Positions 55,370 through 63,682 of a stretch of DNA of 64,000 nucleotides are shown piece by piece. The notes below the pieces were generated by a model. It ran no database searches and was not told the origin of the DNA. It worked only from the letters and a program-made list of their open reading frames with translations. A program made the translations under genes and the position numbers. Position 1 is the stretch's first letter; each line of letters begins with the position of its first letter. The DNA is taken from NCBI GenBank assembly GCA_022819505.1, contig JAJEHD010000014.1:62001-126000 (forward strand), given 5' to 3'. The DNA comes from Acidimicrobiia bacterium (GTDB lineage Bacteria; Actinomycetota; Acidimicrobiia; Acidimicrobiales; Aldehydirespiratoraceae).

Positions 55370-56275
55370 GTGGGCGCCGTGGCCGCCACCGACGCCTGGC
55401 GCTTCCAGTTCCATCCCGAGGTGTGGCTGACGGTCGCCCTGCTGATCGGCCTGGCCATCTACGTGGTGAGGGTGGTGGCCCCGGTGGCGGTGCCGCCGGG
55501 CGTGGCCGCGGTCACCAAGCGCCAGCGGCTGTGCTTCGTCGCGGGTGTGGCCTTGCTGTGGGTCTCGGCCGACTGGCCCATGCACGACATCGCCGAGGAG
55601 TACCTGTACTCGGTGCACATGGTGCAGCACCTGCTGATCAGCTTCGTGGTGCCGCCGCTGCTGCTGATGGCTGTGCCCGAGTGGCTGGCCCGGCTGATCG
55701 TGGTCGACGGCTCGCGCTCGGCCAAGGTGATCCGGCGCCTGGTGCATCCGCTGGTGGCCGGGGTGGCCTTCAACGCGCTGCAGGCACTGATGCACTGGAA
55801 CACCGTGGTGGAGCTGTCGGTGCGCAGCGGTCCCTTCCACTACGCCATGCACCTGCTCATGTTTGCCAGCGCGCTGGCCATGTGGACACCGGTCGTCGGG
55901 CCGCTGCGGGAACTGCACCTGTCGGAGCCGGCCAAGATGGTGTACCTGTTCACGATGTCGATCATCCCCACCGTGCCGGCCGCGTGGCTGACCTTCGCCG
56001 AGGGCTCGGTGTACCCGGTCTACGACCATGCCCAGCGCCTGTTCGGCATCTCTGTGGCCGCCGACCAGCAGGCCGCCGGCGCGATCATGAAAGTGCTCGG
56101 CGGCCTCTACCTGTGGACCCTGATCGCCATCCGGTTCTTCCGTTTCTCGGCCGCCCAGCGGCGCGCCGACGCCGAGGATCGCCGTCTCCGGGTGTTGGCC
56201 AACACCCTTACCACGGCCGATGTCGAGGCCGAGTTCGAGCGCCTCGGCCCCCCGCCCTCCGAGCCCCGCCCCTAG
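55370..56275 (+). CDS. ctaG: Cytochrome c oxidase assembly factor CtaG (caa3 type)
   Basis: 301 aa, GTG start. Membrane protein of the caa3_CtaG family with seven or so helices and conserved His-rich segments: DWPMHDIAEEYLYSVHMVQH, MHWNTVVELSVR and YAMHLLMFASALAMW. In Bacillus this protein is needed for caa3 oxidase activity, probably in CuB delivery. Last gene of the oxidase operon. No SCO-type copper chaperone is visible in the window. Confidence 0.9.
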   Translation: MGAVAATDAWRFQFHPEVWLTVALLIGLAIYVVRVVAPVAVPPGVAAVTKRQRLCFVAGVALLWVSADWPMHDIAEEYLYSVHMVQHLLISFVVPPLLLMAVPEWLARLIVVDGSRSAKVIRRLVHPLVAGVAFNALQALMHWNTVVELSVRSGPFHYAMHLLMFASALAMWTPVVGPLRELHLSEPAKMVYLFTMSIIPTVPAAWLTFAEGSVYPVYDHAQRLFGISVAADQQAAGAIMKVLGGLYLWTLIAIRFFRFSAAQRRADAEDRRLRVLANTLTTADVEAEFERLGPPPSEPRP

Positions 56276-56328
56276 AGGCCGGGCGGATAACGGCCGTTCC
56301 GGCACGCTAGCGTCTACGGTTGCTGCGG

Positions 56329-57372
56329 ATGTCCAAGCTATTGCGAGTGCTGACCGGACTGAGGGCGGCGGACCGGGTCGAAGGGGGAGTCGCCAACCGG
56401 ATCCGGCGATTCGACGGATGGCTCGACAGAGCGTCGGCGCGAGGTGCCAACGCTGCGGGCTATGACCACACCGAGACCGTCAAGGAGTACTACGACATCT
56501 CCAACGAGCTGATGGTGTGGGGTTGGGGCGAGTCCCTGCACTTCGCGCCGCTGTCGCCCGGCGAGAGCGTGGAGGACTCCAAGATCAGGCATCAGCGACT
56601 GATGATCTCCAAGCTGGAGCTGAGCGAGGGCATGGCGGTGGTCGATATCGGCTGCGGGGTCGGCGGCCCGATGCGCCGCGTCGTGAAGGAAGCCGGCGTC
56701 GCCGTCGTCGGGGTCAACATCAACGAGAAGCAGATGGAAAGGGCAAGGTCGTTGAACGCCGCGGCCGGGCTCGATCACATGGTCGACTACCTGGTGTGCA
56801 GCTTCATGGACATGGCGGCCGTCGCGGACGGCACGTTCGACCGCGGCTACGCGATCGAATCCACATGCCATGCGCCGGACAAGGCGGGCGCCTTCGCCGA
56901 GATCTTCCGGGTACTGAAGCCCGGAGCCCTCTTCTGGGGTCAGGAGATGTGCATGACGGACAGGTTCGATCCCGACGACGACGAGCATCGGGCCATGAAG
57001 CAGGACCTGATGCACGGCATAGCGCTCAAGGAGATCGCCACGACGCACGAGGTGGACCGGACGCTCGAAGCGGTGGGATTCGAACTCATCGAGGGGATCG
57101 ACCGGGGTGCCGAACAGGACGGTACGGCCACGCCGTGGTACCAGCCGCTGGAGAGTTGGAGCAGAACGCTGGGCAACTCCCTGATCGGGGTTCCGCAGGG
57201 CCGCAAGACGGCAATCGGGGGATCCAGGCTGGCCGAGGTGCTGAGGATCCTGCCGAAGGGCTCGGCCGATGTCGTCGAGATGCTGGACCGGACCGCCAGT
57301 GCCTATGCCGCCGGCGGCAGATCGGGGATCTTCACGCCGCTGTACTGCTTCCTGGCCCGCAAGCCCTTCTAA
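56329..57372 (+). CDS. Sterol C-24 methyltransferase homologue (Erg6/SMT-like)
   Basis: 347 aa from ATG 56329. It follows the Erg6/SMT plan closely. Residues 53-74 hold EYYDISNE and GWGESLHFAP (sterol-binding region I). VVDIGCGVGGPMRRV (105-118) is the SAM site. GVNINEKQ (128-135), AIESTCHAPDKAGAFAEIF (175-193) and the end FTPLYCFLARKP match region by region. The SAM-binding and YxxxYGWGxSxHF-type motifs separate it from cyclopropane synthases and tocopherol methyltransferases. In eukaryotes these enzymes add a methyl group to the sterol side chain, and a few bacterial homologues act likewise. It follows ctaG by 53 bp. No squalene monooxygenase or oxidosqualene cyclase is in the window, so the sterol may come from elsewhere in the genome or from the environment. 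Confidence 0.8.
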   Translation: MSKLLRVLTGLRAADRVEGGVANRIRRFDGWLDRASARGANAAGYDHTETVKEYYDISNELMVWGWGESLHFAPLSPGESVEDSKIRHQRLMISKLELSEGMAVVDIGCGVGGPMRRVVKEAGVAVVGVNINEKQMERARSLNAAAGLDHMVDYLVCSFMDMAAVADGTFDRGYAIESTCHAPDKAGAFAEIFRVLKPGALFWGQEMCMTDRFDPDDDEHRAMKQDLMHGIALKEIATTHEVDRTLEAVGFELIEGIDRGAEQDGTATPWYQPLESWSRTLGNSLIGVPQGRKTAIGGSRLAEVLRILPKGSADVVEMLDRTASAYAAGGRSGIFTPLYCFLARKPF

Positions 57373-57521
57373 GCACGCCGCCCCGGCTGCTCGAAGTCCT
57401 CAACCAATTCCCTGAAATGTTGATCGACAAGGTCGGGATTTGGTCGGCCGGCCTCTAGATTGCACGGTCACCGTCGCGGTTCGCACCGGCAGACCGCCAC
57501 AAGACAGGAGACATCCACCCG

Positions 57522-58076
57522 ATGACCACTGCAAGCGTCGACAACGGCGTGAACGTCGAACACCTGCTGGGCGCCCGCCAGGCCCTCAGCGAGGCACCTG
57601 AGGCGGCCCAGTTCACCTGGAAGGCCACCAACGAGTGGTTGAACGGCACTCACAGCCGTTCCGCGGTTGACAGCTACCACGGGCTCGGCGAGGAGCACCA
57701 GCACCGTTCGACCTTCACCTTCGAGGCCGATCACCCGCTGGTGTTCGGCGCGGAGGACAACGCGGCCACACCGGTCGAGCTGGTCCTGGCCGGCCTGGCC
57801 AGCTGCCTCACCGCCGGGGTGGCCGCCGTGGCCCAGAACCGAGAGATCCAACTGCGCTCCGTGAAGGCCACCCTGGAGGGAAGCATGGACATCCTGGGGA
57901 TCCTCGGAGGCGACCCGGACGTCCGCAACGGCTTCAAGGACGTCAAGGTCTCCTACGACATCGATGCCGACGCCACCGCCGACGAGATCAAGGCACTGGT
58001 AGCCCAGTCCCAGAAGCGGTCGGCCGTCTACGACATCATCACCAACCCGACCAACGTGACCGTCGAGGTCAACTGA
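57522..58076 (+). CDS. OsmC-family peroxiredoxin
   Basis: 184 aa, ATG 57522 behind AGGAG. OsmC/Ohr fold reducing organic or lipid hydroperoxides by a Cys thiol. The peroxidatic Cys region is LAGLASCLTAGVAAVAQN. A single-Cys pattern in this segment resembles the OsmC-like YhfA group rather than Ohr, which has a second Cys. Its reductant is unknown. The upstream 150 bp contain no other gene. A role in protecting lipids from peroxide would fit the neighbouring lipid enzymes. Confidence 0.85.
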   Translation: MTTASVDNGVNVEHLLGARQALSEAPEAAQFTWKATNEWLNGTHSRSAVDSYHGLGEEHQHRSTFTFEADHPLVFGAEDNAATPVELVLAGLASCLTAGVAAVAQNREIQLRSVKATLEGSMDILGILGGDPDVRNGFKDVKVSYDIDADATADEIKALVAQSQKRSAVYDIITNPTNVTVEVN

Positions 58077-58109
58077 ACCCGACCGCCCGACAGCCCAACC
58101 CGCGGTTTC

Positions 58110-59360
58110 ATGAGGACGACGACGGTCGTCGTGGGGGCCGGGCACTGCGGCCTGGCCGTCAGCCGGCGCCTCACCGAGCGCTCCATCGAGCATGTCGTAC
58201 TTGAGCGGGGCGAGGTGGCCAACTCATGGCGGACCCAGCGCTGGGATTCGCTGCGGCTGCTGACCCCCAACTGGCAGAGCCGGCTGCCCGGCTACAACTA
58301 CCGGTCACACGGCGGCACAGACCCTGACGGCTTCATGTCGATGCCGGAGGTCATCGAGTTCGTCTCGGGCTACGCACGTGCCATCGAGGCTCCGGTGCGT
58401 ACCGGAACGACGGTCACCTCCGTGAGGCCCTCGGGTGCCGGCTACATCGTCGACACCGACAAGGGCCGCTGGGAGTGCGAGACGGTGGTGCTGGCCACGG
58501 GCGGCTTCAATGTGGCCAAGGTCCCTGATCTGGGTGGCTCGCTACCGGCGCAGGTCTCCGCGCTCAGCGCCTTCGAGTATCGCAACCCCCAGCGGCTGGC
58601 CCCCGGCGGGGTGCTGGTCGTGGGGGCCTCGGCCACCGGCGTGCAGATCGCCGACGAGGTTCACCGCTCCGGCCGTCCCGTCACCGTGGCCGTGGGCGAG
58701 CACGTGCGCATGCCCCGCCTCTACCGGGGTCGGGACATCCTGTGGTGGATGGAGCGCTCGGGCCTGTTCGACGAGCGCTACGACGAGGTCGACGACGTGG
58801 TTCGGGTGCGCAAGACCCCGTCCCCTCAGTTGGTTGGCACCCCCGAACGGGCGACGCTCGATCTCAATGCCCTTACCGATCAGGGAGTGCGACTGGTGGG
58901 GAGGCTCGCGGCCCTACGAGGCACCGAGGCCCTGCTGTCGGGGTCGTTGCCGAACAAGTGCGAGCTGGCCGACCTCAAGCTGGGACGGCTGCTCGACACG
59001 TTCGACGAGTGGGCGGACGAGAGCCGCCTCGACACCGTCGGGCCGCCGGAGAGGTTCGCGTCCACACGGGTGCCGGAGTCGCCGCCGCTGAGCCTGGATC
59101 TGGCTCGGGGCGACATACGCACCGTCATCTGGGCCACCGGATTCAAGGCCGAGTATCCGTGGCTCGACGTTCCGGTGATCGACCGGAAGGGCCAGGTCCG
59201 CCACGACGGCGGGGTCGTCACCGACTCGCCCGGCATGTACATCATCGGGCTCAACTTCCTGCGCCGGCGCAAGTCGAGCTTCATACTCGGGGCTGGCGAC
59301 GACAGCGGTGATCTGGTGGACCATCTGGCCGGCCACCTCGACTCGCTGGTGGCGGCCTGA
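58110..59360 (+). CDS. FAD/NAD(P)-dependent flavoprotein monooxygenase-like
   Basis: 416 aa. Two Rossmann motifs: VVVGAGHCGLAVSRRL (FAD) and VLVVGASATGVQIADEV (NADPH). RWDSLRLLTPNWQSRLPG resembles the FxGxxxHxxxW area of flavin monooxygenases (CzcO/YUCCA-like), and the end FKAEYPWLDVPVIDRKGQV followed by GLNFLRRRKSSFILGAG is typical of this group. It probably oxygenates a small or hydrophobic substrate, or acts as an NADPH reductase. No partner gene identifies the substrate. Convergent with kamA. Confidence 0.8.
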   Translation: MRTTTVVVGAGHCGLAVSRRLTERSIEHVVLERGEVANSWRTQRWDSLRLLTPNWQSRLPGYNYRSHGGTDPDGFMSMPEVIEFVSGYARAIEAPVRTGTTVTSVRPSGAGYIVDTDKGRWECETVVLATGGFNVAKVPDLGGSLPAQVSALSAFEYRNPQRLAPGGVLVVGASATGVQIADEVHRSGRPVTVAVGEHVRMPRLYRGRDILWWMERSGLFDERYDEVDDVVRVRKTPSPQLVGTPERATLDLNALTDQGVRLVGRLAALRGTEALLSGSLPNKCELADLKLGRLLDTFDEWADESRLDTVGPPERFASTRVPESPPLSLDLARGDIRTVIWATGFKAEYPWLDVPVIDRKGQVRHDGGVVTDSPGMYIIGLNFLRRRKSSFILGAGDDSGDLVDHLAGHLDSLVAA

Positions 59361-59376
59361 TCCCGGGAGGTGTTGG

Positions 59377-60903
59377 TCAGGTCCGGCGCTGGACCGGGGT
59401 GCGGTGCTTGTGGATCTCCTCGTCGCGGTGCCGGTCGGCCGGGGTGCGGCGGGACGGGCTCGCGGGGGTTGAGCCGTTGGTGGAGGCCGCCGGGGGCGCC
59501 TCGGTGCTCCGGTAGTAGTCGAAGAGCCCGGCCTCGTCGATGATGACCCGGTCGGTGTAGTCGTCGAACCAGAGCGCTTCGGGGTTGCGACCCACGATGG
59601 CGACCTTGCCCCGCTCGCCGGCGTCGGCGGGGCTGCGCAGCACCTTGAAGATGACGACGCCGTGCTCGGCGCCGGGCAGTCCACTGATCGGCTCCTCGGT
59701 GACCGCCGCGACCTCCGTCTTGCCCTTGAAGTGCACGCAGGTGAGCCGGGCGTGGGCCTCGACGCCCGACAGGCCCCGCTGCGAGTCGTTGAGCAGGTGC
59801 CATGCAGTCTCGATGGGCACGTTGAAGGCCTTGTAGGCCACGATGTTGCGGCCCCCGAAGAAGTAGTGGTTCTCGATGCCGGCCGCCTTGAGCGTGCGTT
59901 GCAGGATGCGCAGGGCGTCAGCGTCGTCGTTGACCCCGCGGATGATCGGCGACTGGTTCTCCACGCAGATCCAGCCCCGGGACACGACCGCGTCGACGGC
60001 CCGGCGGGTGCTGGGGTTCCACCGGTAGTGCCCGTGCTCGTCGGCGACGTAGTTGCCGTCGGCGTCCTTGGCCAGCAGCTCGTCGGGATGGTTGAAGTGC
60101 ACCATCAGCCGCAGTGCCACATCGGGGTACACCTCGTGGAACCGGTCGATCATCGAGAGGAACGCCTCGTCGAAGCGGTCGGGATGGAAGGCGAGCTCCT
60201 TGGTGCCCACCCTTATTACCTCCGCGCCCGCCTCGGCCAGCGCGGTGAACCAGCCGGCCAGCTTGGAGTTGGGGAGCACCATCGGATCACCGCCCGAAAG
60301 CAGGATCTCCCGCAGCTTGGGCCGGCCGGTCTCGGGATGGCGGCCGCCGTTGGCCTTGACTGCGGCGTTGTGGGTCCGGATGTAGTCGGTCACCTCGGCG
60401 ACTTGGGCGAGGCCCTTCTTCTTGACGGTGCCGTCGGCCCGCTCGATGTCCTTGCGGGCGATCAACTCCTCCCGGTAGCAGAACCGGCAATGGGCCGAGC
60501 AGGTTGAGATGACGTACAGCAATGCCATCTCGTACTTGTGGAGGATCCCCTCGACCGGGCTGTAGTTGAGCTGGCTGGCGGGGTCCTCCTCGCCGTCGAG
60601 GTTCAGGGTCTCGTCCACCGAGCCCTTGACCAGCCTCTGGAGCGCCGGGCTGTGGCGGGCCATGTCGAAGTAGTGGCGGGTGATCTTGACCGGCATGCGG
60701 TCCTCGACATCGCGGTCGGTTCCCTTGAGGCTCTGCAGGTCGGACAGCTCGACCGGGGTGTAGAAGCCGCGCATGTCGGCGGGTGCGCTCTGGTTGATGA
60801 ACGGGTCCAGACCGTTGACGATCTGGCGGTCGTAGCGGGGGTTCTCGACGTGGTCGAGGACCTGCCGCTCCCTATCGGTGGGTACGTACTTGGTCTTCTT
60901 CAT
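59377..60903 (-). CDS. kamA: Lysine 2,3-aminomutase family radical SAM enzyme
   Basis: 508 aa. Radical SAM motif C135-x3-C139-x2-C142 (CSAHCRFCYREEL), and the family features GGDPMVLPN, VRLMVHFNHPDEL-like, ENQSPIIRGVNDD and YYFGGRN. PLP would bind a Lys in the C-terminal region (KFKGKTEV-type segment). Family members convert lysine to beta-lysine or glutamate to beta-glutamate, both used as compatible solutes or antibiotic building blocks. No ablB acetyltransferase is adjacent, so the substrate is open. The C-terminal 45 residues are a Pro/Ser/Arg-rich tail without similarity to the core. Upstream is an AT-rich promoter region. Confidence 0.85.
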   Translation of the reverse strand: MKKTKYVPTDRERQVLDHVENPRYDRQIVNGLDPFINQSAPADMRGFYTPVELSDLQSLKGTDRDVEDRMPVKITRHYFDMARHSPALQRLVKGSVDETLNLDGEEDPASQLNYSPVEGILHKYEMALLYVISTCSAHCRFCYREELIARKDIERADGTVKKKGLAQVAEVTDYIRTHNAAVKANGGRHPETGRPKLREILLSGGDPMVLPNSKLAGWFTALAEAGAEVIRVGTKELAFHPDRFDEAFLSMIDRFHEVYPDVALRLMVHFNHPDELLAKDADGNYVADEHGHYRWNPSTRRAVDAVVSRGWICVENQSPIIRGVNDDADALRILQRTLKAAGIENHYFFGGRNIVAYKAFNVPIETAWHLLNDSQRGLSGVEAHARLTCVHFKGKTEVAAVTEEPISGLPGAEHGVVIFKVLRSPADAGERGKVAIVGRNPEALWFDDYTDRVIIDEAGLFDYYRSTEAPPAASTNGSTPASPSRRTPADRHRDEEIHKHRTPVQRRT

Positions 60904-61019
60904 ACTACTATTTCTTTGCTAGTTATCAGTTAATCGATTATCTTATATGTATTGACAGTCAGTTTAGCTGGACTGTCCACAGATCCGACCCTAACCTGAG
61001 GATAAGTGTGGATGTCCAG
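60904..61019. promoter_or_regulatory. AT-rich divergent region with inverted repeat before serS
   Basis: 60904-60965 is unusually AT-rich for this genome and must hold the kamA promoter. 60968-60981 and 61007-61019 form an inverted repeat (CTGGA...TCCACA with TGTGGA...TCCAG), a possible stem-loop in the serS leader or an operator. I see no T-box features. Confidence 0.4.
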
Positions 61020-61066
61020 TCGGGCAAGTGGCACTCGCCGGCGGCGCGAGCCGGTACCGTCGTGGG

Positions 61067-62353
61067 ATGCTCGACTTGCGCCAGCTGAGGGCCGAGCCCG
61101 AGACGGTCAAGGCCGCGGTTGCCCGCCGGGGCGAGCCCACCGCGCCCCTCGACCAGGTCATCGCCCATGACGAGCGCCGGCGGGCGGTGGTGAGCGAGGC
61201 CGACGAACTGCGGTCCGAGGTCAAGCGGATCTCGGCCGAGGTCGGTGCCCTCCATCGCGACGGCCGGGCCGGCGAGGCCGACGAGTTGCGGGCCCGCAGC
61301 CGAGAGCTCGGCACCCGCATCGACGAGCTGGACGCGGAGGGTGAGCAGCTCTCGGAGTGGATCCGCCGGATCCTGCTGTTCGTCCCCAACATGCCCGCTG
61401 AGGACTGCCCCGCCGGCTCGGGTCCCGACGACAACGTCCTGGTGCGCACCGTCGGCTTCGATCAGGACTCATACCAGGATCACCAACGGGTGCCTCACTG
61501 GGACATCGGTACCGAGCTCGGCATCCTCGACATCGACCGGGCTGTGCGCATGTCGGGCTCCATGTTCGCCATGTACCGGGGTCTCGGAGCCCGGCTGGTG
61601 CGGGCCCTCATCGACTACGGGCTCGACCGCAACCGGGACCTGTACGAAGAGGTCAGGCCACCCACGCTGGTCCGTACCGAGACCATGACCAGCACCGGTC
61701 ACCTGCCCAAGTTCTCCGACGAGGCCTACCAGATCGAGCGCGACGGGCTGTGGGCCATCCCCACCGCCGAGGTGCCGCTGACATCGCTGCTGTCGGGTGA
61801 GATCGTCGAGGAGGCCGACCTGCCCATAAGGCTGATGGGCCACACCTCGTGCTTCCGGCGAGAGGCCGGCTCGGCCGGCCGGGACACCCGCGGGCTGCTG
61901 CGGGTCCACGAGTTCGACAAGGTGGAGCTGTACGGCTTCTGCACACCCGAGCAGGCCCACGACCTGCACGCCGAGATACTCGATCGGGCCGAGCAGGCCA
62001 TCGTCGACCTGGGCCTGGCCCACCGGGTTCTCGACCTGTGCACCGCCGACATCGGCGCGGCTTCGGCCCGCACGTTCGACATCGAGGTGTACGCCCCCGG
62101 CGCCGACCGCTGGCTGGAGGTGTCGAGCATCTCGTGGTGCCGCGACTACCAGGCCCGGCGGGCGAACATCCGGTACCGGCCCGAGGCCGGGGGCCGCACC
62201 CGGATGGTGCACAGCCTCAACGGCTCCGGTCTGGCGGTGCCCCGGGTGTGGGCCGGGCTGGTGGAGACCCACCGCCGGCCCGACGGCTCCATAGCCGTCC
62301 CCGAGGTCCTGCACCCCTACATGGGCGGGATCACGTCCATAGGGCCGCGCTGA
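61067..62353 (+). CDS. serS: Seryl-tRNA synthetase
   Basis: 428 aa from ATG 61067 (MLDLRQLRAEPETVKAAVAR). The N-terminal antiparallel coiled coil (about 1-110) grips the long variable arm of tRNA-Ser. The class II core shows motif 2 LMGHTSCFRREAGSAGRDTRG and motif 3 near NGSGLAVPRVWAGLVETHR. EVSSISWCRDYQARR and GLWAIPTAEVPLTSLL complete the Ser/ATP pocket. Followed with one base gap by a methyltransferase. Confidence 0.96.
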   Translation: MLDLRQLRAEPETVKAAVARRGEPTAPLDQVIAHDERRRAVVSEADELRSEVKRISAEVGALHRDGRAGEADELRARSRELGTRIDELDAEGEQLSEWIRRILLFVPNMPAEDCPAGSGPDDNVLVRTVGFDQDSYQDHQRVPHWDIGTELGILDIDRAVRMSGSMFAMYRGLGARLVRALIDYGLDRNRDLYEEVRPPTLVRTETMTSTGHLPKFSDEAYQIERDGLWAIPTAEVPLTSLLSGEIVEEADLPIRLMGHTSCFRREAGSAGRDTRGLLRVHEFDKVELYGFCTPEQAHDLHAEILDRAEQAIVDLGLAHRVLDLCTADIGAASARTFDIEVYAPGADRWLEVSSISWCRDYQARRANIRYRPEAGGRTRMVHSLNGSGLAVPRVWAGLVETHRRPDGSIAVPEVLHPYMGGITSIGPR

Positions 62354-62354
62354 G

Positions 62355-62990
62355 ATGGCTGGTTCGATCGCCTGGATCGAGCCGGTACGCGCCGTCGTCG
62401 AGCCGGCCCGGTTCGGCTCGGACCATCCGATGCGGACCGTCACCCGGCAGATCGGATCCGGTGGCGGCTGGTCGCCCGAGCGGGCCTCGTTCGTGGCCGG
62501 TGTCTTCGACGAGCTGAGCGTCGGCTGGCACTCCGACCACAGCAGCGACCTGCGGCTGGCACCGCTGGAGGACGCTCTGGACCGCGGCGATCTTCCGCCC
62601 GGGCGCCTGGTCGAGGTCGGCTGCGGGACCGGGGCGGCCACCGAGCGGATCGCAGCCCGCCGTCCCGTGGCCGTCGCTCTGGACCTGTCCCCCAAGATGC
62701 TCGCGCTTGCCGACCCGGCGGTGGCACCGTTCGTCCGGGCCGACGCCGGGGCGCTGCCTTTGGCGTCCGCTTCGGTCGACGTGATGGTGCTGGTGAACAT
62801 GTTCATGTTCGCGGCCTCCTACGACCGGGTGCTGGCGCCGGGCGGCCGCTTCGTGTGGATCAGCACGATGGGTGATGAGACCCCCATCTACTTCCCGCCC
62901 GACGAGGTGATGGACCTGCTGCCGGGCCGGTGGACGGCTACCGGCAGCCACGCCGGCACCGGGTTCTGGCTGGTCGCCCAACGCTGCTAG
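62355..62990 (+). CDS. SAM-dependent methyltransferase (class I, unassigned)
   Basis: 211 aa, ATG one base behind the serS stop. Class I Rossmann methyltransferase: glycine loop LVEVGCGTGAATERIA, acidic residue in VAVALDLSPKMLALAD, and VLAPGGRFVWIS as motif IV-VI. The first 50 residues carry IEPVRAVVEPARFGSDHP, not a known signature. The substrate is unknown. Coupling to serS suggests only shared expression. Confidence 0.75.
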   Translation: MAGSIAWIEPVRAVVEPARFGSDHPMRTVTRQIGSGGGWSPERASFVAGVFDELSVGWHSDHSSDLRLAPLEDALDRGDLPPGRLVEVGCGTGAATERIAARRPVAVALDLSPKMLALADPAVAPFVRADAGALPLASASVDVMVLVNMFMFAASYDRVLAPGGRFVWISTMGDETPIYFPPDEVMDLLPGRWTATGSHAGTGFWLVAQRC

Positions 62991-63024
62991 AGGCCGGTTC
63001 CATCGGCGGCCGTAGAGTCGGGCG

Positions 63025-63675
63025 ATGGATCTGGCGCAGATGCGCGAGCAGTACTCCGCGGCCGGACTCCGCGAGGAGGACGTCGCCGACGACCCCATCG
63101 TCCAGTTCAAGCGCTGGTTGGAGGAGTGGCTCGCAGCGAAGCCCTACGACGCCAACGCGGTCATCCTGGCCACCGCCGACGCCGACGGTTGGCCTTCGGC
63201 CCGGGCGGTCCTCCTCAAGGGGCTCGATGAGCGGGGCTTCGTGTTCCACACCAACCGGCGGTCGGCCAAGGCGCTGGACCTGGACCGGTCGCACCGGGCT
63301 TCGCTGTGCTTCCTGTGGCAGCCGATCGAGCGCCAGGTACGGGTGGCGGGGACGGTGGAGCACCTCCCCGACGACGAGAGCGACGCCTACTTCGCGTCGA
63401 GGCCCCGGGGCGCCCAGATCGCGGCCAGCGCGTCGCCGCAGTCCGAGGTGATCGCCGGCCGGGCCGAACTGGAGCGCCTCACCGCCGAGACGGAGGCCCG
63501 CTTCGCGGCGTCCGCCACCGTGCCGAGGCCCCCCCACTGGGGCGGCTACCTGGTGCGGCCCGTCACCGTCGAGTTCTGGCAGGGGCGCCGCAGCCGGCTG
63601 CACGACCGCCTGCGCTACCGCCGCTCGGCCGCCGGGCCGGATGCGGGCTGGGTCGTTGAGCGCCTAGCGCCCTAG
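63025..63675 (+). CDS. pdxH: Pyridoxamine/pyridoxine 5'-phosphate oxidase
   Basis: 216 aa. FMN enzyme producing pyridoxal 5'-phosphate. Family signatures: PSARAVLLKGLDERGFVFHT, NRRSAKALDLD, RQVRVAGTVE, YFASRPRGAQIAASAS, and the C-terminal PPHWGGYLVRPVTVEFWQGR with RLHDRLRYRR. The motif set is complete, so an active salvage enzyme is expected. It may supply PLP for enzymes such as the aminomutase encoded nearby. Confidence 0.95.
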   Translation: MDLAQMREQYSAAGLREEDVADDPIVQFKRWLEEWLAAKPYDANAVILATADADGWPSARAVLLKGLDERGFVFHTNRRSAKALDLDRSHRASLCFLWQPIERQVRVAGTVEHLPDDESDAYFASRPRGAQIAASASPQSEVIAGRAELERLTAETEARFAASATVPRPPHWGGYLVRPVTVEFWQGRRSRLHDRLRYRRSAAGPDAGWVVERLAP

Positions 63676-63682
63676 CTGCGTC

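Noticed and set aside
60966..61066. T-box or riboswitch in the serS leader
   Set aside because: No specifier loop or T-box core sequence is recognisable; only one inverted repeat is present.
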